In this document: piece by piece, positions 37,012-50,400 of the stretch
How positions within the stretch are numbered: position 1 is the stretch's first letter
Layout of the letters: each line of letters opens with the position of its first letter
Assembly: GCA_964247055.1 (NCBI GenBank)
Contig: OZ176051.1
Location: 12,648,001 to 12,712,000 of the forward strand
Length of the DNA: 64,000 nucleotides
From: Paragordius varius
Lineage: Eukaryota > Nematomorpha
Direction: 5' to 3'
Notes under the pieces: generated by a model
Told to the model about the DNA's origin: nothing
What the model saw: the letters and a program-made list of their open reading frames with translations, nothing else
Databases searched by the model: none
Translations under genes and position numbers: made by a program

Positions 37012-37521
37012 CACTTCGATTTAAAGGGTATTAAAAACCCCAGATTAAATTTAATTTAGGATTTTTAAAAACTCCTGAAGCAAACGGTCCTAATTTAAAC
37101 TTATGCTTCTATTCTAATAAAAAATTTTTATAAATACCTAAATAAAATTTTGTTTTGAAAAAAAGTTCCATGTCAAACTACTTCGACGCTATTTTTTTAA
37201 ATGCAAAATATCGTCCTTATCTAATGAGTAACAAGCTAAATTTTTACTTAAATTACATCTAACATTTATAAAAATGGAAAAAGTGGTTTATTTTGTATTA
37301 TTTAATTTTATCATTTCACACATGTCACGTTGATGAAATTTTTACCTTTCGGTTCTTAAAATAAGTAATATCAAGTATTTTTGAATTAAATTTCTATTAT
37401 TTTGTTTAATTAATTTTATATAAATGCAAACTTCGCCATGGCTTCGATTCCTTCCATTTTTTTAAAAAATTAATTCTAAACAGGCCTGGGGTAATTTAAC
37501 TACCCCAATTTGAATCGAAGG
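37012..37521. repeat. M1-family MITE, most complete copy
   Basis: It starts ACACTTCGATTTAAAGGG and ends CTACCCCAATTTGAATCGAA. Internal landmarks include AAACTTATGCTTCTATTC, ACTACTTCGACGCTATTTTT and CGCCATGGCTTCGATTCC. Length 510 bp. Confidence 0.7.
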
Positions 37522-39940
37522 ACTGGAAGGATTGTGTTGTATTCAAGTGTTAAAAATAATAAATTTTTGTTAAGTTTTTTTGACGTTCATATCAAATTTT
37601 AATTGGTAAAATGTTAAGTCAAAAATGCATAGTTTCCAATCTGTGTTATGTGACTTTTGCGCTAAAACGCATATAGAAAAGGTCCAAACTGGCAAATATC
37701 AGTCAGGGAAAAGTGTTTTATCGTTAAATTATTGTGAAAAAGACTTAAATTCGAGTTTGATATCTTTGGCATTTTTACATTTGAATATAATCCATGATCT
37801 GATATATTAAGTTGGTTAATCTCTAGACCGTCAAATCAGATATATGATATAACATGGAATGCATCTATAAATGCATATTGGTTCTTATTTATAAGAATGT
37901 CTGAAGATTTATAAATAAAGGTGTAGGCAGAAAATTCGGGAAAATACTAAAAATATACGAAATAAACAATTTTTCTGCCGATATAATTGTTTTTGATTTC
38001 GAAAGTGGATTATTTATAGCGCTCTAATCTAAAATAGATATGCTAAAAGTTATTAAGTAACGATAACACCGAAATTGCTTATTGTTTCTCATTTATTTTA
38101 TCAATATTATTTGGATAAGTTTACCAAATTCGGGGCAGAAATTGGGTTATAATTTCCGTTTGGTCAAATTTACAATATTATAAGATTGAAGTTATTAAGG
38201 CATACAAATATACAAATTCCAATTTGTATTTTTTTTACTGTTAAGTTAAAAGTTATTATATTTTTGACATGGGGAGGTTTTTGATACAGCCCAAAATAGT
38301 AAATAAAAAAAATTTTTGCGAAAATATCAAAACCTATTTCTTTTATTAAAATTGATTTTTTACAGTTTTTAATTTTTCAATCCACAACACATTGAAACGA
38401 ACTAGATAAATCAATAAAATATCAAAATGCTGTTGAATTTAATTTAGAAGTTTCCAAAATTTATTATTAACATTAACCATAATATATATTTTCAGGTGGC
38501 GAAAAGGTTAAATGGAGAGATTTATTTTGTTCAAAAAAATGTATGATATGCTACTTTAAATGCTAAAGAAAGCGATTTTTAATTTTGGTCAATGCTAAAA
38601 ATATTTTTGATAATTTAAAAAATTTGGGTATAAAACCCTTAAAAATTATAAAGTATATTTTTCTGATTTTTCTTTTATATTTTACTTTAAAAAGCTTGTA
38701 AATTACATTTTAGCAGCAAAAATATTTGATACACTAAAATGAGCTGATTCGAAAAACGGGTTTGAAGCTTATCCAATTTCTGACTATAAAAGATGAAAAT
38801 AGATAAGTTTTAAAAAATTAGGATAAACAACTGGTTTATATGCGAGTTGAAGCTTCGCAAAATTATCCTACACCTAAAAAATGAAAATTAGTGTGAAGTA
38901 GGTTAAAAATAAAAGAACTGTTTTTATAATTGAACATATATGCTCAATGATCGTTATATATATAGTGTACAAAATCGAGGGAAGTGGGGCTATATATTCT
39001 GATGAAATGTATATAAGATGAAAGTATCAATTATATAGTGCTTTGGGTTTTGGACATTATGGGTCATTAAAAAATTCAATTTTTTCGGTTGCCTCTTATC
39101 AAATAATTGCTAAATATGCCCTTATTACACGGATTTAAAAATCCCGATTTAATATAAATATTGTGATAGGGAATATCAAGACCTATGGTGCTTTTGGCTT
39201 TTGGTTAAAATTCATTTAATAAATATATTTGTACTTTTGTGGTAATTGCTGCTTGAATTCGCATTGGTCACATAATGCTTGGGGGATAATTGCTTATTTA
39301 CAAAAAGGATCATCCAATACACCAAAAACTATAAAACAAATTATTTTATTTTCAGATATATGCTCAGAAATAGTCTGAAATTGTGCGAAAATCTAAAGTT
39401 TAGAAATATCAAACATATTGACGTAAAATTACTTTTGTCATGTTTTCATGCATTTTGAAGCGTGGATGAATAAAAGCACTAGGATTAAAAAATGTAATTC
39501 GACATGCTATACATTTATTCCACCTTAATATTTGTTTAAATATGTTTTTGACTTCAAATACATGTAGATTTTTTGTAAAAAAACAGATCTATTCCGGTGA
39601 GACCATAATAAAGGCGAAACGCCTATCACACTTAACATTGTCAAAAAATTCGGACATTTGATCACAGAATACCAACAGGGTAAACTAATATCTTCAATCA
39701 ATATTTGGTAGATTAACTATACCCTAAACTCCTATAGATCTCTACCTTTTCTGTCTAATTTTTTGTTTCCCTGCATGCGTTAGGGAAAGAAAATACATAA
39801 CTAACTTTGTATATTTGGATTCTGTCTATTAATTTGCATTATTTAGATATATTGTATTACCTAATTTATGGAATAGCATTAAAATTATTTGAATTAAAAT
39901 TTAATCAATATTTTTGGATACTAAGGAAAAGAATATAAGC
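37522..39940. other. Gene-less stretch, diverged repeats
   Basis: AT-rich DNA with weak traces of the dispersed repeats (near 38700-39350). The 61-codon plus-strand frame at 37625-37810 has no recognised motif and no supporting exon structure. Confidence 0.4.
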
Positions 39941-40080
39941 TCTACATAATGTATATATTGCCAAATAATAGTTTCCTTTGTAGAAATAATTTCTTCATTT
40001 TTGTTCCAAATTGCCGCAACAGTTTGTATTGCGGTGTTTGAAATATTTAGATGATCGGTTCGATTTGGTGCTAATCATTA
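39941..40080 (-). other. Possible exon upstream of LINS1
   Basis: On the minus strand an open stretch follows a GATTAG acceptor and encodes about 45 residues beginning PNRTDHLNISNTAIQTVAAI. Its opening bases (ATGATTAGCACC) resemble the start of LINS1 exon 1 (ATGATTAGTACC), and the residue pattern recalls that exon. It could be a missed upstream exon, a duplicated exon or chance. Donor and phase are not resolved. Confidence 0.25.
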
Positions 40081-41196
40081 ATTTTTAAAACGATTTTAAC
40101 ACAAACTACATAGAACTGGAATCTATATTCTAATAATTGGTGAATGCAGGGGTGCGGGAGAGATTTAAAATTTTATATTATATTTGGATAGAAATAAATT
40201 TCTATATTTGATGAGAGCTTTTTGATTAACCTTTTTACCTGTTTAGTTTCAATCTATCGTTTAATTTTAATATAGAGTTAAGGAAAATTAATGAATATGT
40301 ATTATGATAAATGAAAGCGTTTTTTACTATTAAATGAAATTATCTTTGTTCTCAAAAGTTATGCTTGGAAAAGCTGTTATATATTTAAAGAAAAAAGTGT
40401 GAGTTTTTTTATTATTTTTAAATTGATACAATGATTTTGTCATTTTTTTAAAGAATTTTAGCAGTAATTTGTGTTAAATTGTCAACAAAAATATATTAAA
40501 ATGAATATATTCAATGCTAAACAATTAATTGTGTCAAATTTTCCCTAATGTGACAAAAAATAATTATTTACCAAAATTTATAAATAATAAATAAAAATTT
40601 TAGACTTGTATCATTAAACATTTATTAACGGGCAATGCGTTGATAAAAAGCTATGAAAAATAATTTTTATTCAATAATTCCCTAAGGATGAGGTAGTATT
40701 GCTATATAATTAATAAAAGTTTTATATAATATAATATTTGTTGATAAATTTGAAATGTTATTTATTTTTATTAAATATTTATATTAAATTTACATTTTTA
40801 CACGTTTTATACGTGTAAAAAAATAAATATAATTTAGCTCCACCTCTAATGACTCACAATACAGATATTTGCTTCATTTAATGGCTTTTGGGGGTTTATA
40901 CATTTTATGGTTGAGAAATATAAATGTTTCATATAAAGTGATTTCTTCATAAAAATGTAAACCCTTTATTTTTATAGCTTTGAGCCTTTTGATCCTTTAA
41001 AAAAAATCTAATATAAAGTGTTGTTCAGAAATTTTGATGAAATCATTTTATGGTTTCACAATACCAGATTAATGTGTGTTTGAATAACACCAAATATTTT
41101 ACATATTTTGATTGTGAGGCATTTAATTTCTATTAAAGCCAACCATGAACTTCTTGTGTATCATAAATTAGTCAGATATAATAGAACACCCTAAAC
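40081..41196. other. Gene-less AT-rich stretch
   Basis: No frame, repeat termini or regulatory motif could be supported here. Confidence 0.4.
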
Positions 41197-41387
41197 CAGG
41201 GGCGTCCAACACAAATATATTTGCGGCTGATTTGATAATTTTTGGTTAATTTTTATTTAATTGAGCCTAATTTTGGTTTATATATATATATATATATAAA
41301 ACTTCTAAATAATACTAAATTTTTGATTGCCAAATTTTATATTTCAACATTTAAGAGTATTTTTACGTACCGTGTTGGAAATCCCTG
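41197..41387. mobile_element. hAT MITE (family M2), best-preserved ends
   Basis: The termini CAGGGGCGTCCAACAC and GTGTTGGAAATCCCTG are inverted repeats. Flanking octamers CCCTAAAC and CCCTAATA match at 6 of 8. A TA microsatellite lies in the middle. Relatives are at 28245 and 32416. Confidence 0.8.
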
Positions 41388-43026
41388 CCCTAATATATAA
41401 TAGCACCTTTTTTAAATGTACGCTAAAGCGATTCTAATTATTAAAAAAAATCTCTAGATTTGGCGTGCAATTGGAAAAACATATACATTATGTAGCTTAA
41501 GCATATTTTTATAATAACTATTTTTAAAAATGTAAAATTGTTAAATATTCATTTGTTTTTGATACTTTCCCCCGTAAATTATTTTTGAATCGCTAAAAGC
41601 TTGGTAAGTTAAATATTATAGAGTCAGAGATTTTTATCAACCTTAAAGGGCTTTTGATCATATTTTGAAAAAATTTTATAACTATAAATTATAAAATTGA
41701 TAAATTATTTTAATTAGCTTTGGTGTTATTTAAATACAAGTTACAAAAGGGTTAGAATTTTTGATAGTTCTATTGGTAATTATATTTACGATCTTTTGAA
41801 ATTAAAGTTCTTGAATAAAATACACGCCCATTTAATAAATTGTAAAGGTAAAAGTGTGAAAAATATTAAAATGTATAGTTATCTCTTCATTGTTTTTACA
41901 CATTTTTATCCTAGTTAACATTTTGGGGTATTTTATTTTTGAAAGTTATTTTAGTTAAAATTTAATAATCAAACACTCTTCTCGTGTATTAAATAAATAA
42001 AGATATACTTTTACAGTTTTGAGAATTCTACCCGAAATTGGGTCAGCTTTAAAATACGATTGAAACGATCAGCTGATACTAAAATAAAAAATATCAAGTT
42101 TATGCTGGTAAAATATAGCCTGAAAGCTTCTTAAAAATATACATTTATTTCACCGTTGCATCCGCTATTAAGAAATTTTTTTAGAAGAAAATGGCGGCAA
42201 AAGTTTGTGATGAGGATTTTTACACAATTTTACATTTTGTAAAATATATGTATACTGCGCCTAAAATCGCGTACGAAAGCATTTTTTAAATTGACTTAAT
42301 ACCTTAAATTTATGAGAAAATTAAATCGCTCTGGTATGTAAAACTAACCCAAAAGGTAATGGAGTGTTTTTAAGCTACATTTATAAAAAAACAAAGTAAG
42401 ACAATATAGGATATGTACGATAAAACTTTTATAATTTGTTCAAGTCAGTAATAAATATACTTAAAATTAAGTCTGTTTAAATTTTATACTTTGCCCATAA
42501 ACATTTTAAGAAAATATATCTTTAAAAATTTTTTGATAGATTATGTGTTTTTAATGAATATAAACATCGCTCTTTAGCGTGAAAATTGACCAAAAATTGA
42601 TTTATGTGGTAATATGTCTAAATTTTATTAGTCTTAAAAATATATATATAAAACCCAATCGCTAAAATTGAACTAAATATAAAGAAATGTTTTAAGGTAT
42701 TTTATCAAAATAGATAAAGCGACCATATTGACTGAGTTTTTAATTTGGGGATTTTTTTATTTAATTATAGCAGAAAAAATCGACTCCCTCCTATTTTTGA
42801 GAAAAACGAAACCCAAGTTCCTTATTAGCTGTCCAATTTGCCGAAATTCGGGTATAAAACTTAAAAAACAAACAGAAGTCTTACATCAAAGTAAAAAGTG
42901 TATTGTTGTAATTTAATTATTCGTTTTCGAAAATTAACTTTTAAATTCTATGGCTCAATGTGCAAAAAATGCGATTGATCCTGGCTAATAGCAGAATATT
43001 TCGATATTTTAACTGTAACTTTCAGC

Positions 43027-43070
<44 letters not shown>

Positions 43071-43529
43071 ATATTTTACGAATACCTATTTTAAAATGAA
43101 TAATTTGATCATATAATTAATGATCCAAAACACTTTTATGCAATTCTTTATGGCTTTATAGGACAATCCAATACAAGAACGTTTTTCCGTACTTTACTGA
43201 CAATAAATAAAGGAGTGCCAGTACTTTTATGTAAATTTTCTGAAAATACTAATATATACATATATATATATATATATGTATATTAATAGATTTATGAAAA
43301 ATATAAAACAAAAAACAAATTTATTTCGAAATATTTATAAGTTTCACAAAAAATTGGATTAAGGAATAGGTCTAACTGCATTTCTTTCTTTCTTAGAAAA
43401 TTACAATAATTCTATGAAATTCATATATTTTTTTTATTTTTCTACAAAAAGAATTTTAGACATATTTTATCGGCATTATAAAAGAACCGAGGTATTTTAC
43501 AAATCTGCCTATTAAAAAGACAATCGCGG

Positions 43530-43596
<67 letters not shown>

Positions 43597-44484
43597 GTAT
43601 AATTAATTATTTATTAAAATTTACATTCAATATATATATATGTATATATGTAAGTATTAATATTATTTGCAAATGAATTTTATATCCTCGGATCAATAAA
43701 ATATTCCTATCACTATTCTCTGGCGCTCTAATTACTAATGGAATAAGGAAAAATTATTAAAAAAGTATGAGGTAATTTTTTTATCCATAAATGGCCAATG
43801 CCATACCATATCCTTACTGTTAATATTTGCTGGTAAAAGTAATTTTTTAATGTTGTACAGGTAAGTTTTTTAAACATTTGCTGTTGAATAAGGAATTTAT
43901 TAGGCCATAGATGGTTCAATCTATTCTGTGCTAGTATGTTAATATATTTGTAAATCTTAATTTTTTGATTTTTGAACGTAAATGTTATATACACATTTTT
44001 AAATCATAAGCAAGCGCGTGTTAAAGAAATAAAGAAAGAATAGCTATAAAATTAAATATTTGTATTTTTACCTTTTACTATATGTGTGTTAAAAATTTTT
44101 GAGAGAAAAAAAATAATCCCAAATTTTATGGTTTTTTGAACGGTTGTTAATATATTATTTATATAAAGGTAATGAATGTATTTTACTCATAGCATTTTGG
44201 AAAATATATATAAATACCTGTTTTCACTCCTTTATAATATTTCCGTTGTTAATATTTATTTTTTAAAAATTTGTTTAAGATCCAAAACTATTCTAAAAAT
44301 CGCCGATAAGCCTTTCCAATTGGCACTGATCCATCAAATCATCATCAAAAATCCTTTTTCATAAATAGCCAAAATAATTTATGGGATTATTGGTTTTAAC
44401 CAAGTTATTATTCGATTCTCATTGCTGATACAAAACAATAATAATTAAAACTTATAATTTCTTCAATATACTATATACATAAAT
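41388..44484. other. Gene-less stretch upstream of the metalloproteinase, with TA tracts
   Basis: It contains TA microsatellites at about 43028-43067, 43255-43285 and 43532-43593. The frames at 42728-42916 and 43728-43994 lack recognisable motifs and are treated as chance. Promoter and 5' UTR exons of the metalloproteinase probably lie here but cannot be placed. Confidence 0.4.
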
Positions 44485-47400
44485 ATGTTTGATGTTAATT
44501 ATTGTTTGCCTGTTAATACATTACGGGCACACGTTTTTAATTGGACCTTCGGTTGCTTTGGCTTGATATTGTTTTCGCAAATCATAACCATGAAATTGGG
44601 ATGTTTCCAGGGAGCACCGGTATTTTTCCCACAAGATGCAATAGTAAGTTACATATACAACATATATCTTTTTTTACTCTTTACCTTTTGCAAATACTAT
44701 TTTTGTACATATCATGCAGAAATATCTGAAAAAATATCATTACCTATCCGATTATAATGTACCCTCCACAAACGAGCCTGCCTTAGACTCCCAATTTTCA
44801 GTTATTGAAATGGACCCACTGAATTCAGAAAATTCTGAATCATCTTATCATATGTCGCCGTCAAATTTGCTCAATTCCAACAGAAATTATTACCCAAACA
44901 ATCACTTCAATGTTGATAGGAAGCAACATGCTAAAATGTCTCAAATCAAATCAGATCCCTCACTTTATGAATTGACTCAAGCTATTAAATCTTTTCAACG
45001 TATGGCCAATATCCCACAAACAGGTAATTATTATATACACCCGTTGTTTGAGTATAACTAATTATAGTTTTCTACTAAAATAGGCATAGTCCAATAATAT
45101 TTGTTTTGGTATCTTTTCTTTAATAATTGAGAGGAGTTGAAAAATGCATTATAAAAATATATACATTTAATTTTTATTATCAATTAACTTGTATTTAAAT
45201 TTTTTGTTTTTAAACAAAAAGGTATTATTGATAAGGAAACACGTTACGCTATGGAGATTCCCAGATGCGGTGTTCCCGATAATTTGGATGAAGATTTCGG
45301 TACATTGGGCACCGAATCAAATGGTGCCATAAATCAATATTTTAATTGGCAACCACAAAATCCACGGACCCATCGATGGAAAAGATTTAATCTACAAGGT
45401 TGATATAAGACAAAAGTGAAAAATTTAGGCTGAATAACGATAAAAGGCAATATAACACATTTTCAACATGGAAGGCATAATTTTAGGCTGGTTTAGGTTA
45501 AATGTGGTTTGGTTTAAGTTTATTATTTTATCACAAACAGACTATTATAAACTTGAAAGCTTTAGGAATTTTTTGCACTATAAAGTTTTTTAAAAAAACT
45601 TGTATGGATATTTAATCGAAAAGGCGGTAAACTGGTTTTCTAATATCGGAGAATCAAACGATGTATTTGCCGATTCAAAAAGTGTAATCCCAAAACATTT
45701 TTACACCTGTTAAAAATAATGTGTTTTACTAGTAGAGCCAGCTGTCTTAAGTAATTAAATACATTTTCCATTCAATTATATAAAATTATATTAGTATAGA
45801 AATATAAATTTGATTAAAAATCAATTTAATAATTTTTAAGTAATTTAAAGAAATTTATTTGGGACGATTCGAAATAAGTGCAGCTGTTGTCAAAATCATG
45901 ACTAATATTACCTTGTGTCATTATTGTTAGTAAAGATATTGAGGAAGTTGTGGTTAACTGCCAAGATTTGTATCGAAGCGTTAACACAATAAAATTATAA
46001 TATTATTATACCAACGGTCATAAGTCATTACCGGTTAACTGAGAGGACACATCAGCGAAAAGTATGCAGACGGTTTTAATGCACCCATTTTATTCATCTA
46101 ACCAAAACTATAAATACACAGAACATTCTGCAAAGAGTAGCGCCAGAAATGTCTAAATTTGGGCCTGAAAAAAAATTGCGGCGTTTATTATAGAAGGAAA
46201 AGGCTCTCGAACATTATGTTTCTTCAGTAAACATATGGTATTGGGAAACATGTTTAAATTTAAAATTTGTGATTTCAATGTAAAAAAGAGGAAGCGGGGC
46301 TCTCAAGAGCACAGTGCGAGGACGATAAAGTGCAACAGATATTGGACAATGACCCAATTCAAAATCGATTGGCGGTGGCATTACAAGTATCATGATAAAC
46401 AATCAGTAGACGCCTACAAATCAATGGGAAAAACCAAAAAGCTTGGTAAACGGGCTCAAAATTTAAATGAACGTCAAATCGAAATTCGCAAAGGGACTTG
46501 TGTCTTGCTTCAAAGTCTCGAAGGGAGATCTTTTTGATGAGGATTGACTTTACTTTGTAAAAGTAAAGATGAACACGGCTTTCATCTTTAGCCATTCCAT
46601 CAACACCAAATCTAAATATTTGAGGCGCGAAAATCATGCTCTATGTGTGGTGGGATACGAGCGGTGTTGGATATCATGGTGTCAAAATCAACTCTAGCCC
46701 AACTTATGATTAATTTTAACCAAGACCCGAATGAGCCAGAAGACATGGCAAAGTGATTTTTGCTACACAATTATCCCTGTTACGCGGATAAACAAACGAA
46801 ATAACTATCGCTTCAATAAGAAATTCTTCCACATCCGCTGTCCTGACCAGCGCCTGACTAACATTGTATTAATTGGCACACGGTTGTAGAGTAGCATTTC
46901 AATGTTAAAAAATGGCTTGAGAAATGGTTTTTCAGAATGGATTAGTTTAACTGAAACAGCATAATATATTTCTGAGATGGAATGCGTAGAGCCGGTCTAT
47001 AATATTATAAATAAAATATAATTATCCTGAAAAACTACATGGTTTTTGCACCAAAAAGAACCTGTAAAGACTTATGACTACACCTGGTATATTAAACATG
47101 TATCTAAAAATAAAATCTCAAAACGTTGACCATGTTCTTTAGGCTTGTTTTTGTCTAAATATTAAACAGCAAAATTTTTCTCAATTAGACTTTTCTAAGA
47201 ATATAATAAATTTATTTTTTTAGGTAGTAAATGGGTAAATAATGTGTTGTTTGTGGAAGTTGAAAAATATACGGATGATATACCCATCGAAGTCATTGAT
47301 GAACAGTTGAAGAAGGCTTTAAAGGTAGAAATATGCTTGTATTTAATTAATTTGTATTTATTAATTTATTATTATCTAATTTTTATATAAATCAAAATAC

Positions 47401-50400
47401 TGAAAAAAAATTAGTTACAATATTATAAATTACAAATAAAAAAACTCACGCATTGGCATTTTATGAAACTTTCAGAATTAGTGTATAAAATTGATTTTAA
47501 AGTAAAAAATCTACTATTTTACTCAAAAAAATTAAGGGCTTAGTCCAAATAATCTATCTATTCTCATTTCCTGCTTAAGGCGGACTTAGCATGGATATTA
47601 TTATTTTTCCAATTATTTAATGGTTTAATTAGTTATGAGTCTATTTTCATTTTTACACTTCTTAACTTAATTTTATTATTATTAGAGAAAATAACTATAA
47701 TGGAATACATACAATCAATTATTTTTAGTTCCGAAGATATCTTTTAAAATCAAAAGTCTTTTATTCTAAAAATCAATAAAAACCTTTTGAATACATCATC
47801 CGATAATAATAAATTAACCAATCATGCGTGGAACTCACCAACTTAAGTTACAGTCTTGATCGCATATGAATTATTACAAAATAATTATTTTCACACAAAG
47901 GTGTGGGAAGATCATGCCAACATAACCTTCATTTTCAATGCAAGGAATGGGAGTAAAGTTGATATTGGAGTCGGTTTTTACAAGTTTGATCACAGGGATG
48001 GCGAGAATTTTGATGGGAGAGGCGGAGTGTTAGCCCATGCCTTTTTTCCACAGTACGGGGGAGATGCCCATTTCGATGATTCCGAAAAGTGGTCAACTGC
48101 CATAGGAATACCTGGATGTAATTTTATTTAATTAGTAAATCTGCTTATATTTTCGAACGGTTAACGAGTCTTTTTATATAAGTCTGTCAACTGTTTTTAA
48201 ATTTGATGTTTATACAACTAATATTGTATTTGGATTGGCCCAAAAATTAATTATCGATTCCCAAAATCTATAATAGGTTTTTGTCGTGCTTTGTAAAGGT
48301 GTTCATAAGAATTTTTATAGGATAGCTAAAAATAAATTGTTATTAATTGCTTTATCTAATTAATTTTCTCTTATACGTACAGTATCAAATCTATATCAAG
48401 TCGCTGCACACGAATTTGGGCATTCTCTGGGAGTCTCCCATAGTCCCGAAAGAAATGCACTGATGGCCCCGTTTTATAAACAATTCCAAGGTGAAATCCA
48501 TTTAGCCCAAGATGATATAGACGCAATCCAAAAACTTTATGGTATATAAATGTGGTAGTTTTAAATTTGTTTACTTTTCAATATGTAATTAAGTGAGTAT
48601 TAAGTCGAAAGCTCGAAATATAGCAAAAAACAGGTTAATATTATTATTTGCACCATTATCAATGAGTGAATCACATTAAATATTACTTATGAATGAAATT
48701 TTCTTACCGTTTGGGGTCAAATTAGGTTAAATGTCTTTGCGATCAAACACGTATTCTAAAACTGTTATTATTTGCGATTCAAGTTTAAGCATTTTGTAAT
48801 TTTAGGTATCAATTCAGTTGTGTATTTGTTTAACTTTTAGGCAAACCTGATAAATCACGTTACACGGAGAAACCGGCAATAAAACCTGCTCCATCTTTGT
48901 CACCCACAACTAATTCCTATTATAATAGAGTCGGATATGCACCAAACCGTCATCCAGCAAATGTGAAACCTCCTGTAAATCCATATGAACCTAATCACAA
49001 TTCAATCAATGGGCACAATGAAAACACAAATACAAACCCAAATAACTTTCCTAAAAAACGTGGTCAATCTCGCCCCAGTTTCCCATCTTTTTTTGATGGG
49101 GTCGATCACCACGATTTCTTCCCAGACTCTGCTAATAGATTGGATCCTGTTCCTTTTTGGCCTTCCGACTATCCATTTTATTCAAATGATAATTCTTATC
49201 ATAACAACAATAATAATAATAATCATAAACGAATAAAACCAAACTCTAAAGAACCTACCTATAATTCACATCCTGAAATGCCCTATACAACCAAAAAACC
49301 ACCCAATGTTAACGAGGATAAAAGCAGCTCAGATTTATGCCAAAATTCTAAAATTGATGCTGTAACCACAACTTATGATAATATTACTTATGTGTTTAAA
49401 GGTATAAATATTAAATTGGCAATCTTTTTTCAATGCCTAAATGAATATTTTAGTCTCATTTACCAGATTTTTCTTAACACTTTATTAGTAAACAGTATAT
49501 TAATCATAAATTAGGCGAATTCTATTATGAACTTGATAATTTGGGTGTGAAGATTGGTTTCCCTCGACGCATTATATATGATTGGCCCGGCATTACAGGC
49601 AACGTAAATGCTGCTCTATCCTGGGGCCCCAAAAACAAAAAAACTTTTCTCTTTAAAGTAACTTTTTTTTTATTCATAAATTTTTTACATTGCTATATTA
49701 ATTATCACAAAATATTATTGTATTGTATTAGGGTGATAAATATTGGAGGTATAGCCGTATCAAAGATTCCATGTACCTAGATATTGGATATCCTCAAAAA
49801 ATTTCTAAGGGTTTTCCTGGCGTACCAGATAATATTGATGCCGCTTTCGTTTGGTCGGGCAATGGTATTACGTACTTTTTTAAAGGTTAAATTTTATTAT
49901 TTTATATGAATATGAATAAATTTTATAAAGGTGGGATTAAATAAATTTTTTGTTTCACATGTAAGAAACGTTAGACTTCTAATATTAAGAGATATGTATA
50001 ATTATATTTAAGATGATCTCTATATGAGAGATATCGATAATAGCTCTTGGGTGTAATATATCCCCTTATTTAAATTACAATGATCCAAGAACACCTTTAC
50101 AGGACTTATCCAAATATGTTTATGTATTTTCGCTCCAAGTTCAGGGAGACGGTTAGAATTCGAACCGTTTTAGGTTTGTGTCAAAGAATTTCGTCTAGGA
50201 TTATGGTAACGGTCTCTATGTGTTTTATTTACATAGTTTCAACTTTAGTTCGATTTAAATCAGGGTATTCCTAAACTAGAAACATTATAATCATTATTGC
50301 ATGATTTATGGCGCTTTTCCAAAGAGTTTAGACGTATATACGATAAACTACTAAGAATAAGTTTAATCGATGTTTTGAATTAAATGCAATCTAGAGTACA

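Noticed and set aside
39941-40080. Confident LINS1 first exon
   Set aside because: The donor and phase could not be matched to the next exon, so it was kept only as a low-confidence candidate.
46359-46637. 92-codon minus-strand frame inside Mmp2 intron 3
   Set aside because: It is antisense to the decayed mariner transposase.
50140-50180. Possible tRNA T-arm (GAATTCGAACCG near 50157)
   Set aside because: No matching acceptor stem, anticodon arm or D-arm could be placed around it.
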